Below, in pieces: positions 13,001-24,400 of a DNA stretch of 64,000 nucleotides. Each line of letters opens with the position of its first letter. The stretch's first letter is position 1. A program made the translations under genes and the position numbers. The stretch is from Discostella pseudostelligera (taxonomy: Eukaryota > Bacillariophyta > Thalassiosirophyceae > Thalassiosirales > Thalassiosiraceae): NCBI GenBank assembly GCA_036940085.1, contig JALLBK010000026.1, positions 1 to 64,000 on the forward strand, in the 5' to 3' direction. The notes under the pieces are model-generated. The model worked only from the letters and a program-made list of their open reading frames with translations. It was not told where the DNA came from and made no database searches.

Positions 13001-14990
13001 AAATAGATTCCGCAGCATCCTGCACCAACTCAAAAAGGCATGCAAAGTACCCACGCACTAAGCATCGGTTTCTGAATTGATCAAGAAAACAGGGCGTGTT
13101 CATTGTGCGATGTTGATCTAGGTATTCCAGTCCACTTGATGCATTCAGCATACCATGACTTTGGTGATGTCTCGACTGTTTCACAACCAACTCCGCAGAA
13201 CTAGATAGAATTGCGTGGATTGACCGCACCATCACTTTACGAAGACACGTATTTGATGGGTCAGTCATGAGAGGTATGCAGTCTATTAGGGACGGGAAGC
13301 AGTAGGACCAAATGTCATTCGTAGATGTCGATGTTGTATCTGGGAAGAGTAGAGCCAACGCCAAGAAATTGGATATTGCCCAGCAACACATAGAGTTCAA
13401 ACTTGAAAGTTGATCCTTTGCTTCACACCCATCATGGTTTACCAATGCTGACGATTCAGTGCCGTCGACTCGGTCACACAGTAGGTGATATTTTGCAGCG
13501 TCTACTGCTATGAGTGCTATGTCGATGCTCGGCGCCAATGCCAACTCGTCATGATGCAAATGTTTCGACTCTAAACAACCAGACCCTCCCGCAACAATGT
13601 CCGTGAAAAGCCCCACAACTACCAGCTTGGTACGCAGTATAAGCAGGGAATGAACTACCACATCATCCGAGGAGTAGGTCCAGTCTATGAATTGCGTGAC
13701 GTGATGGGAACGTCGAGGTAAAACCAAAGATGTAGACCGCGACGCCGACAACAGTGAGTTTATCAGAGTAACCTTTCTACTCAGACCATGCATAGCGAAT
13801 GTTTCTATTGGAATTCGAGACATGGCATCATCACCGTCAAATACCACCGGTACAAGTCGATGCAATGCTGTCCAGACTCCGAGTTGAATTGATAATAGAC
13901 TCCGTCGAGAAGGAATGGACACCATGTACCGTTCATTGAGTTTGTTCGGTAAGTGCTTGGCCAGCTCGATAAAGACGTGGACTCGAACTTTACCTCCGTG
14001 AGCAGTTGCCGTTCGAGTCACATCATCCCCATCTTCTTCATTGGTGGACATGGGTGGTTTGAACAATGCACCGGATTCATCAATAACACTCAAATCATTC
14101 GATAGATTGATCAAATCATGCACTGCACACAATCGCAATTGATCCTCCTGGACGAGATTCAAAAGTGCGGCAATTGTTGAACCAATATCTTCTTCTTGAT
14201 AATGCAGTTTGATCATCTCCTCGTCAATAATTGGCATAGATTGTTTATTTGGTCGTTGTGGTAGTGGTGACAGTGCCATCCGAACAGGATCCGAGGCCAT
14301 GTACTGCAGCAATTTTGCAATTCTGGGTAATATTCCCTCGACAATGTCAGCATCGGTAGTATGCTGATGATGGAAATCTTGACCCTCGCCGCCGCCAGCA
14401 CCACAATCAACACAACCCCCACCCCTCCCACCGCCGCCGCCACCCCCCGTTTCATTGGCAGAGGAGCGTTTGCTACCGCCGCCACCACTACCCACAAACA
14501 AGTAATGAAATGCATGGGGACAAAATGCTCCTCGTGCAATGGCTCGATACAATGCACATAAATGTCCTACGGAATCTTCCTCCTTCATTGGTTCTAATGA
14601 TGACGACGATGAGGAGGAATTCCCATTTGTACTTGTTGTCATTAAAGAGCCCTCTCCCGTCCTAGCAATGCAATGATATTCATCACAGAAGGTATTCCGT
14701 CCAGCAATCGTCGATTCCATACGGGGCAGTATTCGAGCAAAGGAGTTTAGTTCATTGTGACACCAAGTTAGTTTCCCACTGCCCCCATCACTTCTCCCTC
14801 CAGAAGCATTGTTGTTGTTATTATTGACATCATCCTCCCGTTCATGACGTCGTTTGTGTTTAGTACAAGCTTCTAACAATTTCACAAGGAAGTTAGTTGG
14901 CACGGCATTGGAAGGTGGAGGAGGGGGGACGGCATCATTGCCATTGGATTGGTTTGACGGAGATGAGTTCCCCGAAGAATGCCTTGGCAT
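4045..14990 (-). CDS. ATR: ATR-type PI3K-like protein kinase (DNA-damage checkpoint)
   Basis: ATR is the nuclear kinase that senses RPA-coated single-stranded DNA at stalled forks and phosphorylates checkpoint targets. The model has nine exons: 14990-12061, 11989-9217, 9142-8938, 8865-6496, 6419-6096, 6044-5797, 5719-5607, 5496-4600 and 4510-4045. All introns are GT-AG, 51-110 nt. The product is 3441 aa. The N-terminal ~2200 residues are a HEAT-type solenoid with low-complexity inserts. A FAT region follows at about 2230-2900 and the kinase domain at about 3000-3380. The catalytic loop reads LGDRHSENILID, and the metal-binding HVDFD motif is completed across the last intron to DCIFDKG. The FATC tail (about 3410-3441) ends QVYVGWMPWI, close to the YLGWTPYM ending I recall for human ATR, which argues against ATM or TOR. 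No ATG lies upstream in frame. It is longer than human ATR (about 2640 aa). Confidence 0.93.
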
Positions 14991-15721
14991 TTTGATAGTG
15001 TTGTGAGGGAGGGGGGTCGTCGTCGAAAGTCGAGAAAAATGACAGGTATCTACTATCCATCGACAATGCTCTTGATCTGGATCTGGATCCTTGCCGTCAA
15101 GAAGTCTCCGGTGAATCGAACGATTCAAGGTGATCTAATTATCTAGAGAGAAATGCGCCGGTCTCCGATATGTTCGAAAGCAAGACGAAGAGTGATAAGG
15201 CCGAGACGATCATGGGGGTGTGGCAGATGGTGGCATCATCGTTCATCGTCATCGTCGCTTCGCTCGGCCTTCGGCGGCTTTGATTGTTTGCTGCTGCTGC
15301 TGCGGTCGACTGTCTCCCGCCATTTTATTCCTCGTAGGAATTGGTATGATCATGTCTTCCCGCCATTTTTCAAAATGGCGCGCCACTCGCCACTCGACAA
15401 TCGGATCTTTAGAGTCGAGTCCAGATTCCACCTCCACGTATCGTTCGTCATAGTCGAGTCCAGTCCTTGCCTCCACGTGTTCCAGATGGGTTGAGCATGG
15501 GAGATTGGAGTCGAGTGCGTGTCAACAACAGGATGGATGACGATGAATGGTTGGCGTTCAAAGATATTATTATGATCGAATTAATGACACGCAATCACTC
15601 TCTTCCTTCTCCTTGGTAACAAGTCCCATGCTTCACTATTGCGTGTCCCACCAGACCGAATTCGAAGATCGAAGAGCAACTTCTGGGGACAATCCAAACA
15701 TCCCACTCCTCTCTAGAGGCG
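14991..15721. promoter_or_regulatory. ATR promoter region with two E2F-like sites
   Basis: This gap separates the ATR start from the 3' end of the ankyrin gene. It carries CTCCCGCCATTTT at 15314-15326 and CTTCCCGCCATTTTT at 15356-15370. The second is part of a local palindrome that runs on into AAAATGGCGCGCC. These resemble the E2F/DP consensus TTTSSCGC. A second feature is a pair of direct repeats, AGTCGAGTCCAG followed by CCTCCACGT, at about 15412 and 15450. E2F binding is an inference. Confidence 0.5.
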
Positions 15722-17599
15722 TCACCAATTCCACTTCTCCTTCATCCACAATCCAAACTCCTCCTCACCACCCACACTCAACCATACATCACTCGGACAA
15801 TTCCCACCCACATCCTTTGCACCCATTGCCTTCCTCTCCTCTTCCGAAAACAATGATGACGTTGCCAACCATTCAATCACATGTCGATTCTTACGCGATG
15901 CTGCCTTATGCAATGGTGTATGACCCTGCTTTTGTCGTTGTACAAAGTTTGCACCCCTCTGTTTCAAGTATATACATAGTTCAATTACCTTCTCTGCTCC
16001 TTCCGCACCAAGGCTCATGGCTGCCCAATGTGCCGAACTACATTCCCATTCATTACATGCATGGATATTGGCAGAATGAATTTCAATTAAATGCTGTACA
16101 GCTTCGCGGTGTCCACCGTAGCATGCCAGGTGGAGGGGAGTGGTCCCATCCCCGGAGGAAATGTCTGCATGGAGCGGTGCATCCTCCTCCTCCTGTCGCT
16201 GTCGAGAGAGGAGCAAATCAATTATATCAATGTGGCCATTCCGAGCCGCGTAGTGAAGAGAGGTTTTACCATCCCGTCGTCGTCTAATTTTCTTGTTGGC
16301 ATAATTTGTGGACGATGTTTCGGTATTCTGCGGTGCTACAATTCCTTCGCTGGTAGAAATGTTGGTAGGTTCGGATGCTCCGGACGCAATAAAATCACGC
16401 ATATCAAGGAGGTACACCACACAATCCAAATGTCCTCCACCGGCAGCCCAATGTTCGGCCGTGGAACCATTCCGATCTCGTATGGAAAGTAGTTTTTTTA
16501 TTTGCTCTCGTCGTTTGGAATCCGTACGTAGCAGTTGCGGATATTGCTTATTGTTGATTAGGCTCGAATCAGAATGTTGTGATTGAATTGCCGCGGTTGC
16601 TACGCTATCATCACCGTCACCATTCATGCATCTCATAAGAGCAAGTAGATCCCCATCCGCTGCCGCGGCTAAGAAAGGAGGGAGACTATTTCGATAGGAG
16701 AGGCATATATTCCCAGAGCGATCGCGTCCTTTGGTATCAATTGTGATATTGTTCGTGGTGAATTTGTCAGATGAAGGTTGCTCATTTGCACTGCTGGTTT
16801 TGGTTCTGTTGTTGCTGCTACTGCAGACGTCCCGTGCATCAATGGAGAAATCACCTTCTTCTTGGTCAAGATGCTGTAAATTATCCCTCTTCTTTGAAGT
16901 TGATTCCACAAGAGAAACAATATCCACCACCCTTTGATTCCATTGCTTGATTTCAACTTCGGTAGGTTCCCATTTTACTCTCATTGGTATAGATATTTGA
17001 CAAGTGCCTATACTATTATCATCGACATCGATCTCACAGTGCCGTCGCTTTTTGGAGTTGTTGCTACTGTTGCTAATATCGTTGCTGCTGCTACTGTTTT
17101 TGTTATGATTGTTTCGTTGTCGTCGTGCCTCATTCTCCATGCGTTTGATCAAGTTCTCCCTTCGTTTCAATTCAGCCTTTCCTGGATTCCAGGGAGTGTG
17201 CACTGCATGGAGATGAGCACTGAGACCTCGTCCATGGGAGAAGAGTTTGATTGATTTCGTATTCGATTTCGTAGGTGGGGGATATTGTGGTGTTTTGGTA
17301 GGTAGAGATGAGATTATGTTTGATGCACCATCTTCTTTGGAATTGTTGTCGTTATTATTGTCGGTGGTGGTGGTGGTGAGGGTGAGGTCGCAGCCGTTAG
17401 AGATAGAGAAATCGGCAAGCATCAGCAAGTTGTTGGTTGGAGAGCACAAGGGGCAAGGTGTCCATCCAGCAATCGATCCTCGACCAGCGGCACTGCTTCC
17501 GGTCCGGCAAAGAGCGTAGACGTCTCCACCACCCATGGCCGCTGCTGATGCCGCTGTTGCCACTGCTGCTGGGTGCTGCCCTCTTTTGTCGGTCGTCAT
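15722..17599 (-). CDS. Zinc-finger-like and ankyrin-repeat protein
   Basis: This single-exon gene encodes 625 aa; the start is the ATG at 17599. Residues about 300-615 hold five or more ankyrin repeats, including segments reading GKTSLHYAARNGHIDIIDLL, GTTPLHLACYGGHREAVQHL and GHTPLHKAASRKNRHVIEWL. The N-terminal third has a possible C2H2-type zinc site: C49 and C52 (CPLC), then H129 and H134 (LSAHLHAVH), separated by a long Thr/Asn/Asp-rich insert. Between the two parts is a basic, Asn/Ser-rich segment (about 140-210) that may hold nuclear localisation signals. Ankyrin repeats mediate protein-protein contacts. The partner and role are unknown, and I do not recognise an orthologue. It is divergent from the carrier gene, whose first ATG is about 260 bp away. 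Confidence 0.8.
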   Translation of the reverse strand: MTTDKRGQHPAAVATAASAAAMGGGDVYALCRTGSSAAGRGSIAGWTPCPLCSPTNNLLMLADFSISNGCDLTLTTTTTDNNNDNNSKEDGASNIISSLPTKTPQYPPPTKSNTKSIKLFSHGRGLSAHLHAVHTPWNPGKAELKRRENLIKRMENEARRQRNNHNKNSSSSNDISNSSNNSKKRRHCEIDVDDNSIGTCQISIPMRVKWEPTEVEIKQWNQRVVDIVSLVESTSKKRDNLQHLDQEEGDFSIDARDVCSSSNNRTKTSSANEQPSSDKFTTNNITIDTKGRDRSGNICLSYRNSLPPFLAAAADGDLLALMRCMNGDGDDSVATAAIQSQHSDSSLINNKQYPQLLRTDSKRREQIKKLLSIRDRNGSTAEHWAAGGGHLDCVVYLLDMRDFIASGASEPTNISTSEGIVAPQNTETSSTNYANKKIRRRRDGKTSLHYAARNGHIDIIDLLLSRQRQEEEDAPLHADISSGDGTTPLHLACYGGHREAVQHLIEIHSANIHACNEWECSSAHWAAMSLGAEGAEKVIELCIYLKQRGANFVQRQKQGHTPLHKAASRKNRHVIEWLATSSLFSEEERKAMGAKDVGGNCPSDVWLSVGGEEEFGLWMKEKWNW

Positions 17600-17859
17600 G
17601 GTCGGTGGGTGTTGTTATTGTTATGTTGTTGTTGGAGGTGGTTGGTAGAAGCAGTGCACCGTCTGTCTGGCGTCGGGGTTGAGGACAATGAGATCCACGT
17701 GGAGTCAGAAGTGACCTCCACGTGGAGTTTAGTCTGGCGTCAGATTGGGGACAAAAACTGAGATCCACGCGCGTGGATGATGTTTCGACTGTCTGGCGAC
17801 GGGCGGACCGAAGATTCGCCTCAACGCGATCGATAGCTAGATGCCGCGGCCGCCTGCCG
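17600..17859. promoter_or_regulatory. Short divergent promoter with CACGTG palindrome and imperfect repeats
   Basis: The region between the ankyrin gene and the carrier holds a repeated block: GTCTGGCG, a GGGGA or GAGGACA word, then GAGATCCACG. It also has a perfect 12-bp palindrome, CTCCACGTGGAG, at 17716-17727. A similar ATCCACGTGGAG lies at 17693-17704, and ATCCACGCGCGTGGAT at 17763-17778. CACGTG is the core bound by bHLH or bZIP factors in many eukaryotes. Binding here is an inference. Confidence 0.45.
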
Positions 17860-19632
17860 ATGCACCAATCAAAGCTGATGCACTCATCGAAGAGAAGAAT
17901 TCATCCATCAACCATGATGGCCATGGCGTCGATGAGCTGCTGTCGGCGGGCGAGGCGCCAGCAGCACAGCATCTCTACATCATCATTAATGCCATCATCA
18001 TCTCTAATCTCGCTGTCACTACTATTCTTATTGAGCGTCGTGGCCTGCTGGTCGACTAGAGTTCTAGTGGACGGCGCTACTACCAGCTCATCATCATCAT
18101 CATCACTCAACCCATTCTCCATTGGCATTCGATCGGCCATTGCCCGACGACCAGGTCAATTATCATTTGGGCAACAAAGTGATGCAGTGTTATCTTCTCG
18201 GCGCCATCATCGTCATCGTCATCGTCATCCGTTGCCAGGAGGGAGAATAGACAGAAAGCGCGACAGAGCTGGAAAGTCATTGATCAATAATGTGGATGTG
18301 GTAGAACTCCACCGAGGCGGTGCAGCCGCCGCTGCCATCTCATACTCTTCCTCCTCCATGACCCCACCACCACCCTCCCGCCGTCTCCACTTCTGGGAAG
18401 CCATGATCTGCGGTGCCATCTCCCGCGCTGCCGCCCAAACCATTATGCATCCTGCCAACACTATGAAAACTATTTTACAATCGTCACGCAAAGTGCCTGG
18501 TCAGGAGGCATTGACCATTAAATCCTTCACTCAATGGAAATATGCCAAACAATTAACTCGAGGCGCGGGTGCGCAACTCATATTATCCATTCCACATGGA
18601 GCAGTCAATTTTGCAGTATTGGAATTAGTCCGTCGGCAAATGAATAGTCTCGTCTCTCGCTCTCGTCATGCCGATAGTATCAACCGAAATTTCGGACCCG
18701 GGATGGATTTTGTATCTTCGGCAATATCGACAATCTGTTGTTCGGTAGTGAGCACACCGCAAATGATGATATGCGATAATGTCATGTCGGGGACATTCCC
18801 GCATCTATCGGCGGCAGTGAGTGGATTGATGAAAGACAAAGGATTGGCCGGATTTTATACGGGATGGTGGCCAGGATTGGCGGGGAAGATTCCGAGTTAT
18901 GTGAGTGGTTTATCTTTACGCGGTTTCGTCTGTATCCATTCATTATGTGTATTTAATCTGATATCATATCTTCTAATATGCTCATGTCCTTGGCTCTGAT
19001 ACAACATTCATACAACAGGGTCTCACATGGACCCTCTTTGAACAAATCAAACGCGCCCGCACCAAAATGTTCCATGGCCGACCTGCCAAGGACATTGAAA
19101 ATTCCATCATGGGTTGTATGGCCAGTGCCACTACCGTATGCATTATGATCCCAATGGATACTGTCAAGACTCGACTGGTAACGCAGATGAATTATCCTGA
19201 TTTGGTACCGTACAAGGGAATTAATGACTGTTTTCGTAGAGTGTTGAAAGAGGAGGGTGTCGGTGCGTTCTATCGAGGGTTGACACCACGATTGTTTAGT
19301 GTAGTGCCAATGATTGGTATTCAGTTTGGGGTGTATGAGGTGAGTGAGATATCGAGAGATTATTGTTTTAGCCGAACTACGTGCCATATTGGTTGATTAC
19401 TAATCCATTACAATTGATCTGCTACGAATTCGATCGGGATATAATTGTGCTTCAGTTTATGAAAAAGTTCATGGTGGCAAGGGATGGCATTGAGCCAACT
19501 GCTTCGAAGGCACAATTGAAAAAGATGGCAGATGAAGCGAAGCGTGAACGAACTGGACGGCTTCAGGAGATGGCCATGGAGGTTGCTGCCGATGACGATC
19601 AGCCGTTCCCGGCGCCATACCCGCAGAAGTGA
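17860..19632 (+). CDS. SLC25 (mitochondrial carrier family) transporter with N-terminal extension
   Basis: The model has three exons, 17860-18900, 19019-19339 and 19456-19632, giving 512 aa. The family moves metabolites across inner organelle membranes using three repeats of two helices, each normally carrying PX[DE]XX[KR]X[KR]. Here the third repeat is canonical (PMDTVKTRLVT), followed by EEGVGAFYRGLTPR. The first (HPANTMKTILQS) and second (STPQMMICDNVMSG) lack the acidic residue. The ~200-residue N-terminal extension includes a hydrophobic stretch, LISLSLLFLLSVVACW, that looks like a signal peptide. It would sit close to the N-terminus if translation starts at the ATG at 17914. That suggests a plastid or endomembrane location rather than mitochondria. 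The best-matching subfamily may be the S-adenosylmethionine carriers, but the substrate cannot be read from the sequence. Confidence 0.75.
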
Positions 19633-19959
19633 GGGATGGAAGATGGAATACAGTGGCATCGTCATGCAAAATTTGTCGCTTTCTCAACAAAGTGTTTCGC
19701 AGACAATTTTTGCTCGGTACTGGGTTTTCCATTTTATATATTCAGAATCAGGAGGGCACAATAATTGTCACGATGGATAGGAGGGGATAGAAATAGCAGC
19801 ACACCGGGAGAGCTACTCAGCTGATTGTCGTCGAGAGCGTCCATGCATAGATGTATGATACTTGATGTGAATGCTTGAGGTTTACGTACACATACAAAAT
19901 TAAACTGATGCAAATGAGAACCTTGCAACCCAAAATCGACTCTCGTCTCGCTATCACTG
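19633..19959. other. Convergent intergenic gap, nothing seen
   Basis: These bases lie between the stop codons of the carrier and the TPLATE-like gene. I see no RNA gene, repeat or supported open frame; the stretch presumably holds the two 3' untranslated regions. Confidence 0.6.
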
Positions 19960-22900
19960 TTACTGTTCATTATCGTGCATGAATTCATGCTTATCTCGAG
20001 GTGAATTCTGGCTACTCTCTTGGACAACAAGTGCATCGACCCCAAAGATAAACCTCAGGAACGCCTCCGCGTCTCTAGTAACCGACTCCAACAGATACGA
20101 CGAATCCGATCTCATTGTCAAGGTATGGGAGTTAGCATCGCTAGCCTGATGTTTACAGAAAATCCTGCTACCATCAAGAGCGATGAATGCACAGCCAGTA
20201 ATCGGATTGCCTGTGCCATTGTCCTCATTATTTGCGACGGATAATTTCAGGGTCACATATCCTTTCTTGGTATCCGCAAGTGTGACGACTGATTTCCCTT
20301 CCATTGCATCGGTAGGAATGACAAAGGTTAGAGTGTTTTGATGTTTTCCCATGCAATACCATAGATATTCAAAGTAAGAAGTATCGCCATGTCCGACATT
20401 GGATTCACAACGATTATGACCCGCGAAGAAAACTAGAGGGCATGGCAGCAGTGCCACGATGGGGGAGATTGTGATTGGTTTACAGGGTAGCGTGACATCC
20501 AGAATTGCTTCATCTTCATCTTCGACGGCTTCACCCAGCACGACGCCATCTTCGTCAGGCCCTCCACCTGATACCCATTTACTAGTCGATGTTTCCTGCT
20601 CTAAATCAAGGAAGGTCACATCCGATTGAAGAATTAAATTGCTCGCCCTCCACTTGGACAGTGTGACTTCCCAGGTGATATAGTCGCCTGCCGGAATTTC
20701 GTTATCATAAACAGCGGATATAACGCACATGTTGCCGTCAAGCATGTTGCTCTCGCCTGCTTGTGAAATCTGCAAATTAAGACGCACTCCATTTCGAATA
20801 GGCACGGGCGTGATATTGTGTAAGCGCAGAGTAACTATAAATGCCACGCCTTCCGACAAGTCTCCTTTCCTCACTCTCCTCATTCCATGGCTTAACATGT
20901 AGGAAACTGGGTCAGACGATCCGGTGAGGGTTTCAGTGACATTTCTGCTAGCCGATGATGATCTTGCTGGGATCAGCATCGGTAGATTGGGCACTTTTTG
21001 ATACATTTCGATAGTAGAGTGAGAGAATGCGCTTGTCAACCGTAGAGCATTGCGAGGATGAACCAACTTTGAGGATGCGGCGATACCCGATGAAGTAGAC
21101 GTAGGAGTAACGGCATTTGCAGCCACGTTTGTACGATGTGCCAAAAGGAGCCGGGCGTGACAATACAAGAACCAAGCACAGTGCTCCACTTTCTTGCCGT
21201 GATCAGGGAAAGATGGCAAAGGCCTCGGTCTAGCCTTGTCAATCAATGGCGAGACTTTTAATGCAGATGCAATATCGTCGGGGTATGACTGCGGTCGATT
21301 GCGAATGCACTCCGAAATTCGAGCGATGGAGTTGTTGGCATCAGAAGCTAGTTGGGTGCAAATCATAGAGTCATTGTCAACGTCTGTGGCAGCCCCTTCT
21401 TTCGAAGAAATTACAATCCCTTTCAGCATTGATACTGCAAGTGGGCCTACACTTCCAGCACCCCTCAGTTTCACCTGCTCGGCACTTGCATGTGCCAATA
21501 GCTCGGACATGCATGCGACGTTCTCCAAGCAGGCAATTAAGACTTGACTGAGATGTATCGCCTTCTCTACACTTTCCACATCAGCATTCGCAACATCTTG
21601 ATTCAGTAAATTTACTAATTCCGAGTTGCATAACGGTAAAAACATCACGGCCATATCCCGCTGGTCGACATTGGATTGCTTCGCATCGTGATTCATGATG
21701 CAACGGCCCAACCAAGCGTCCACAAGGAGAGCTGCCAGCTGAACGTTGTTCGAACTCGCATCAATCGAAGAGCCAATATTATTTTGTGTGTTGCCATTCT
21801 TTGATTTGTCCCTCAAAAACAGAATCTTGGTTGTTATCTTTGATAGCGACGATGCCACCTGATGAAGTTGTTTCCCAGGACCACCCACCACAGGAGATTT
21901 CTTGTGGATGACATTCGTTTCCAGTGAGTTGGTCACCATGTTCTCACTAATCGATAATGCCGATGGAGGGAATGATCCACAACGATGTAGAACCGCCGCG
22001 AACAATCCAACGTATGCGACATGGCCAGCATCCACAAAGGGCGATGAGATCCTCCCGTAACTATTAGTACTAGGGTTGCAAATAATTCCCGTAAACAAGT
22101 CCAACACCACCAAACTAAGATTACACCATTCCACAGCCGATGCAGTATCCTTGGAAAACAATTGATCACGTTTGTTCCCGAGTTGAGTAGCCACAGAACA
22201 AAACACCCACAGTAATTCATGGACGGAATTGAAATCTTTCTTGTCTTTGAAAGATTGCCATACTGGAGATAACTTATCAAATTCAAGAATGTATCGTAAC
22301 AATACTTCACGAACTCCAGGCATTGATTCGGTGGTAGTGTTGTTCTGATCACTACCAGAGACGTTGACCTTGGTATTAGTGGAGTTAGTGTCGCCATCAA
22401 GCATGACCGACAATGCAACTTCCGTAAGCAATCCAATGCGACCAAGTCGATAACTCTTCCCTTGTCCATATTCCCCTCGAGCAGTGGATATGGGTAGGTC
22501 CGGAGATCCGCTACCTGTCACAGGTACTCCATGTGGGAGATACAACAACGTGGCACGAAGTACCGATGCCAATCCTGAAGCACGTTCATGAAGCGGTATT
22601 CCACGTAAAGCCACTAGAAGCATGGTCGCTGTTCCCGCGAGGGTTTCCAGTGGAACGGATGCCGTGATGAGAGTAGATGATATTTCTGGCCTTGATGATG
22701 ATGATGCGGACGAGGACGCTAATTTGTGTGGAGATTCATTCGCTTTGTTCGATAGTCCGGGGATGGTGGTCGTGGACTGCGGACGCACGCCATTCATTTC
22801 TTCATGAAGCTGTGACAATAAAACAACCGCAGCATGCCGACATGCCAACACTCTCCACGAAGCACAAGGACATGCCGATGCCATGCGAATACATGCCGCA

Positions 22901-24400
22901 GCCAAAGCACGTTGGGCACCCTTATCCGACATCCCACCATGCCGATTGGTCAAACCAGGTAGTAATATCCGTTCAACATACTCTTTTGCTAACAGTTCTG
23001 CATCCACCTCCCTCCAACCACGTTTGCCATGCATATTTTTTGTCATTTGCATAGCTCGTCGGGAGGGTTTCGTCTCTGATCCATGCGTCAACGCATGCAC
23101 TAATGTGGCTGTTACTATCGGCAAAGCCTTGGCAACATGGTGCAATGACGAATAGAGGGATAATCGATGCAATACCGATAACAATCGGGGAGATACTACC
23201 CCTTCCCATATCTTCACTTGCAACTCTTTCATAATTGTGGAATGTTCCAATAGAAAAAAGGATGATTTGGTAACATCCTCATCAACACGATCATACATGA
23301 ATACATTGGAGGGGTTGGCACATTCGGCAATGGATCGGATTTCACACGATAGATTGTCCGAATGTATATCTAATGTCAATCTACTAAGAGCTTCCAATGC
23401 TGTAGCTGACACACCATCCTCCTCACACTCCAACGATACCACAATAAGAGTATGTGCTGCCTCAGTACCACATTCATCTTCTAACCGAGTGTCCAATGAT
23501 GATGGGGGACGAATGTCACATGTCAATGCAGCATCGAAACGTAGTCGCGCATACGAAGATCGTGCCGTGGTGGCCAGTGTCAATAGGGCCAGTTTACGAC
23601 ATGTGGGGGTATTGTGGGATGTTAAACAAGAGGTGAGTGTGGTGAGAATGCGATGGACAAGACGTTGGTATCGTTGGATGTGGTAGATGGAGGATGATTC
23701 AATTTGGAGTGGGAGGTAGGATGATGAAAGAATGGAACCATTGGATTTGTTGTTGTTGTTGTTGTTGTTGTTGGAAGAGTTGTTGTAAACTAGCTGATGC
23801 AATGCCAGACATGATTTGNTTGTTGTTGTTGTTGTTGTTGTTGTTGGAAGAGTTGTTGTAAACTAGCTGATGCAATGCCAGACATGATTTGGCAACGATG
23901 GGATAGGTTGAGTTGGGATTACGCAAGTGTGACAAATATCGTTGATCGAGTTCGAGCAGTTCGACATCGTCGGGGATATCATCATCATCCTCGTCAATGG
24001 TTTTGTTAAAGATATCAACGCCATCGTTTGTGGGACGCCCAGATGTTGTTTGAGCATACTTATTCTTCCGGCGCAGAGATGTCGTACTGGTGATGGCCAC
24101 ATCCGAATATCCCAGCGTCAGCATCCCAAAGTTATTGTTATTATTTCCCTCCCCCCGCAAGCGAGGTTCACCATCACCCGATATAGCAGGAGGACTGCCA
24201 TCGGAAGATGCTACAGCTGCAGCTGCACCGCCGCCCCATCCAACTCGATCCGGCGCGTGGGTCACCGAAGCCAATGAGAAGAAGGCTTCATCGTCGTCAT
24301 CAAAATCATCAAAGAAATCTTCGCTTATTAGCATCGTTTCATTATTGATACCGCTACCGCTGTTGTTGTTCATCTTCGTGGTGGCTGGATTGACCATCAT
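19960..24400 (-). CDS. TPLATE-like subunit of the TSET/TPLATE adaptor complex
   Basis: TSET is an ancient relative of the AP and COPI adaptors acting in endocytosis at the plasma membrane; TPLATE is its large subunit with an adaptin-like solenoid and a C-terminal appendage. The reading frame, without introns, gives about 1455 aa once the assembly flaw at 23747-23891 is discounted. An acidic, disordered N-terminus (about 1-130) precedes a long helical solenoid (about 130-1050). A beta-rich appendage follows. LTGSSDP at the solenoid-appendage junction matches a segment I remember from Arabidopsis TPLATE, followed by a similar pattern (VTLRLHNIT, then GVRLNLQISQAG). A further segment, ILDVTLPCKPITISPIVALL, sits where TPLATE has a cysteine-containing appendage strand. 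No SH3 domain or long charged C-tail is present. A beta-adaptin or beta-COP relative is the alternative. Confidence 0.65.
23747..23891. repeat. 72-bp perfect duplication around a single N (assembly flaw)
   Basis: Bases 23747-23818 are repeated exactly at 23820-23891 with the single undetermined base of the window (23819) between them. The offset of 73 nt shifts the frame inside the TPLATE-like gene. Removing one copy and the N restores a continuous frame through a poly-Asn (GTT)n tract. Two contig ends that overlap but were not merged would give this picture. Confidence 0.9.

Noticed and set aside
12057..15128. ATR start at 15128
   Set aside because: The codon there is TTG; the first in-frame ATG is at 14990.
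15547..16287. 246-codon plus-strand frame opposite the ankyrin gene
   Set aside because: It is antisense to clear ankyrin repeats and has no domain of its own.
19960..24400. Beta-adaptin or beta-COP as the identity of this solenoid protein
   Set aside because: The N-terminal blocks typical of those proteins are not visible, while the LTGSSDP junction and the following strands fit TPLATE better; kept as the alternative.
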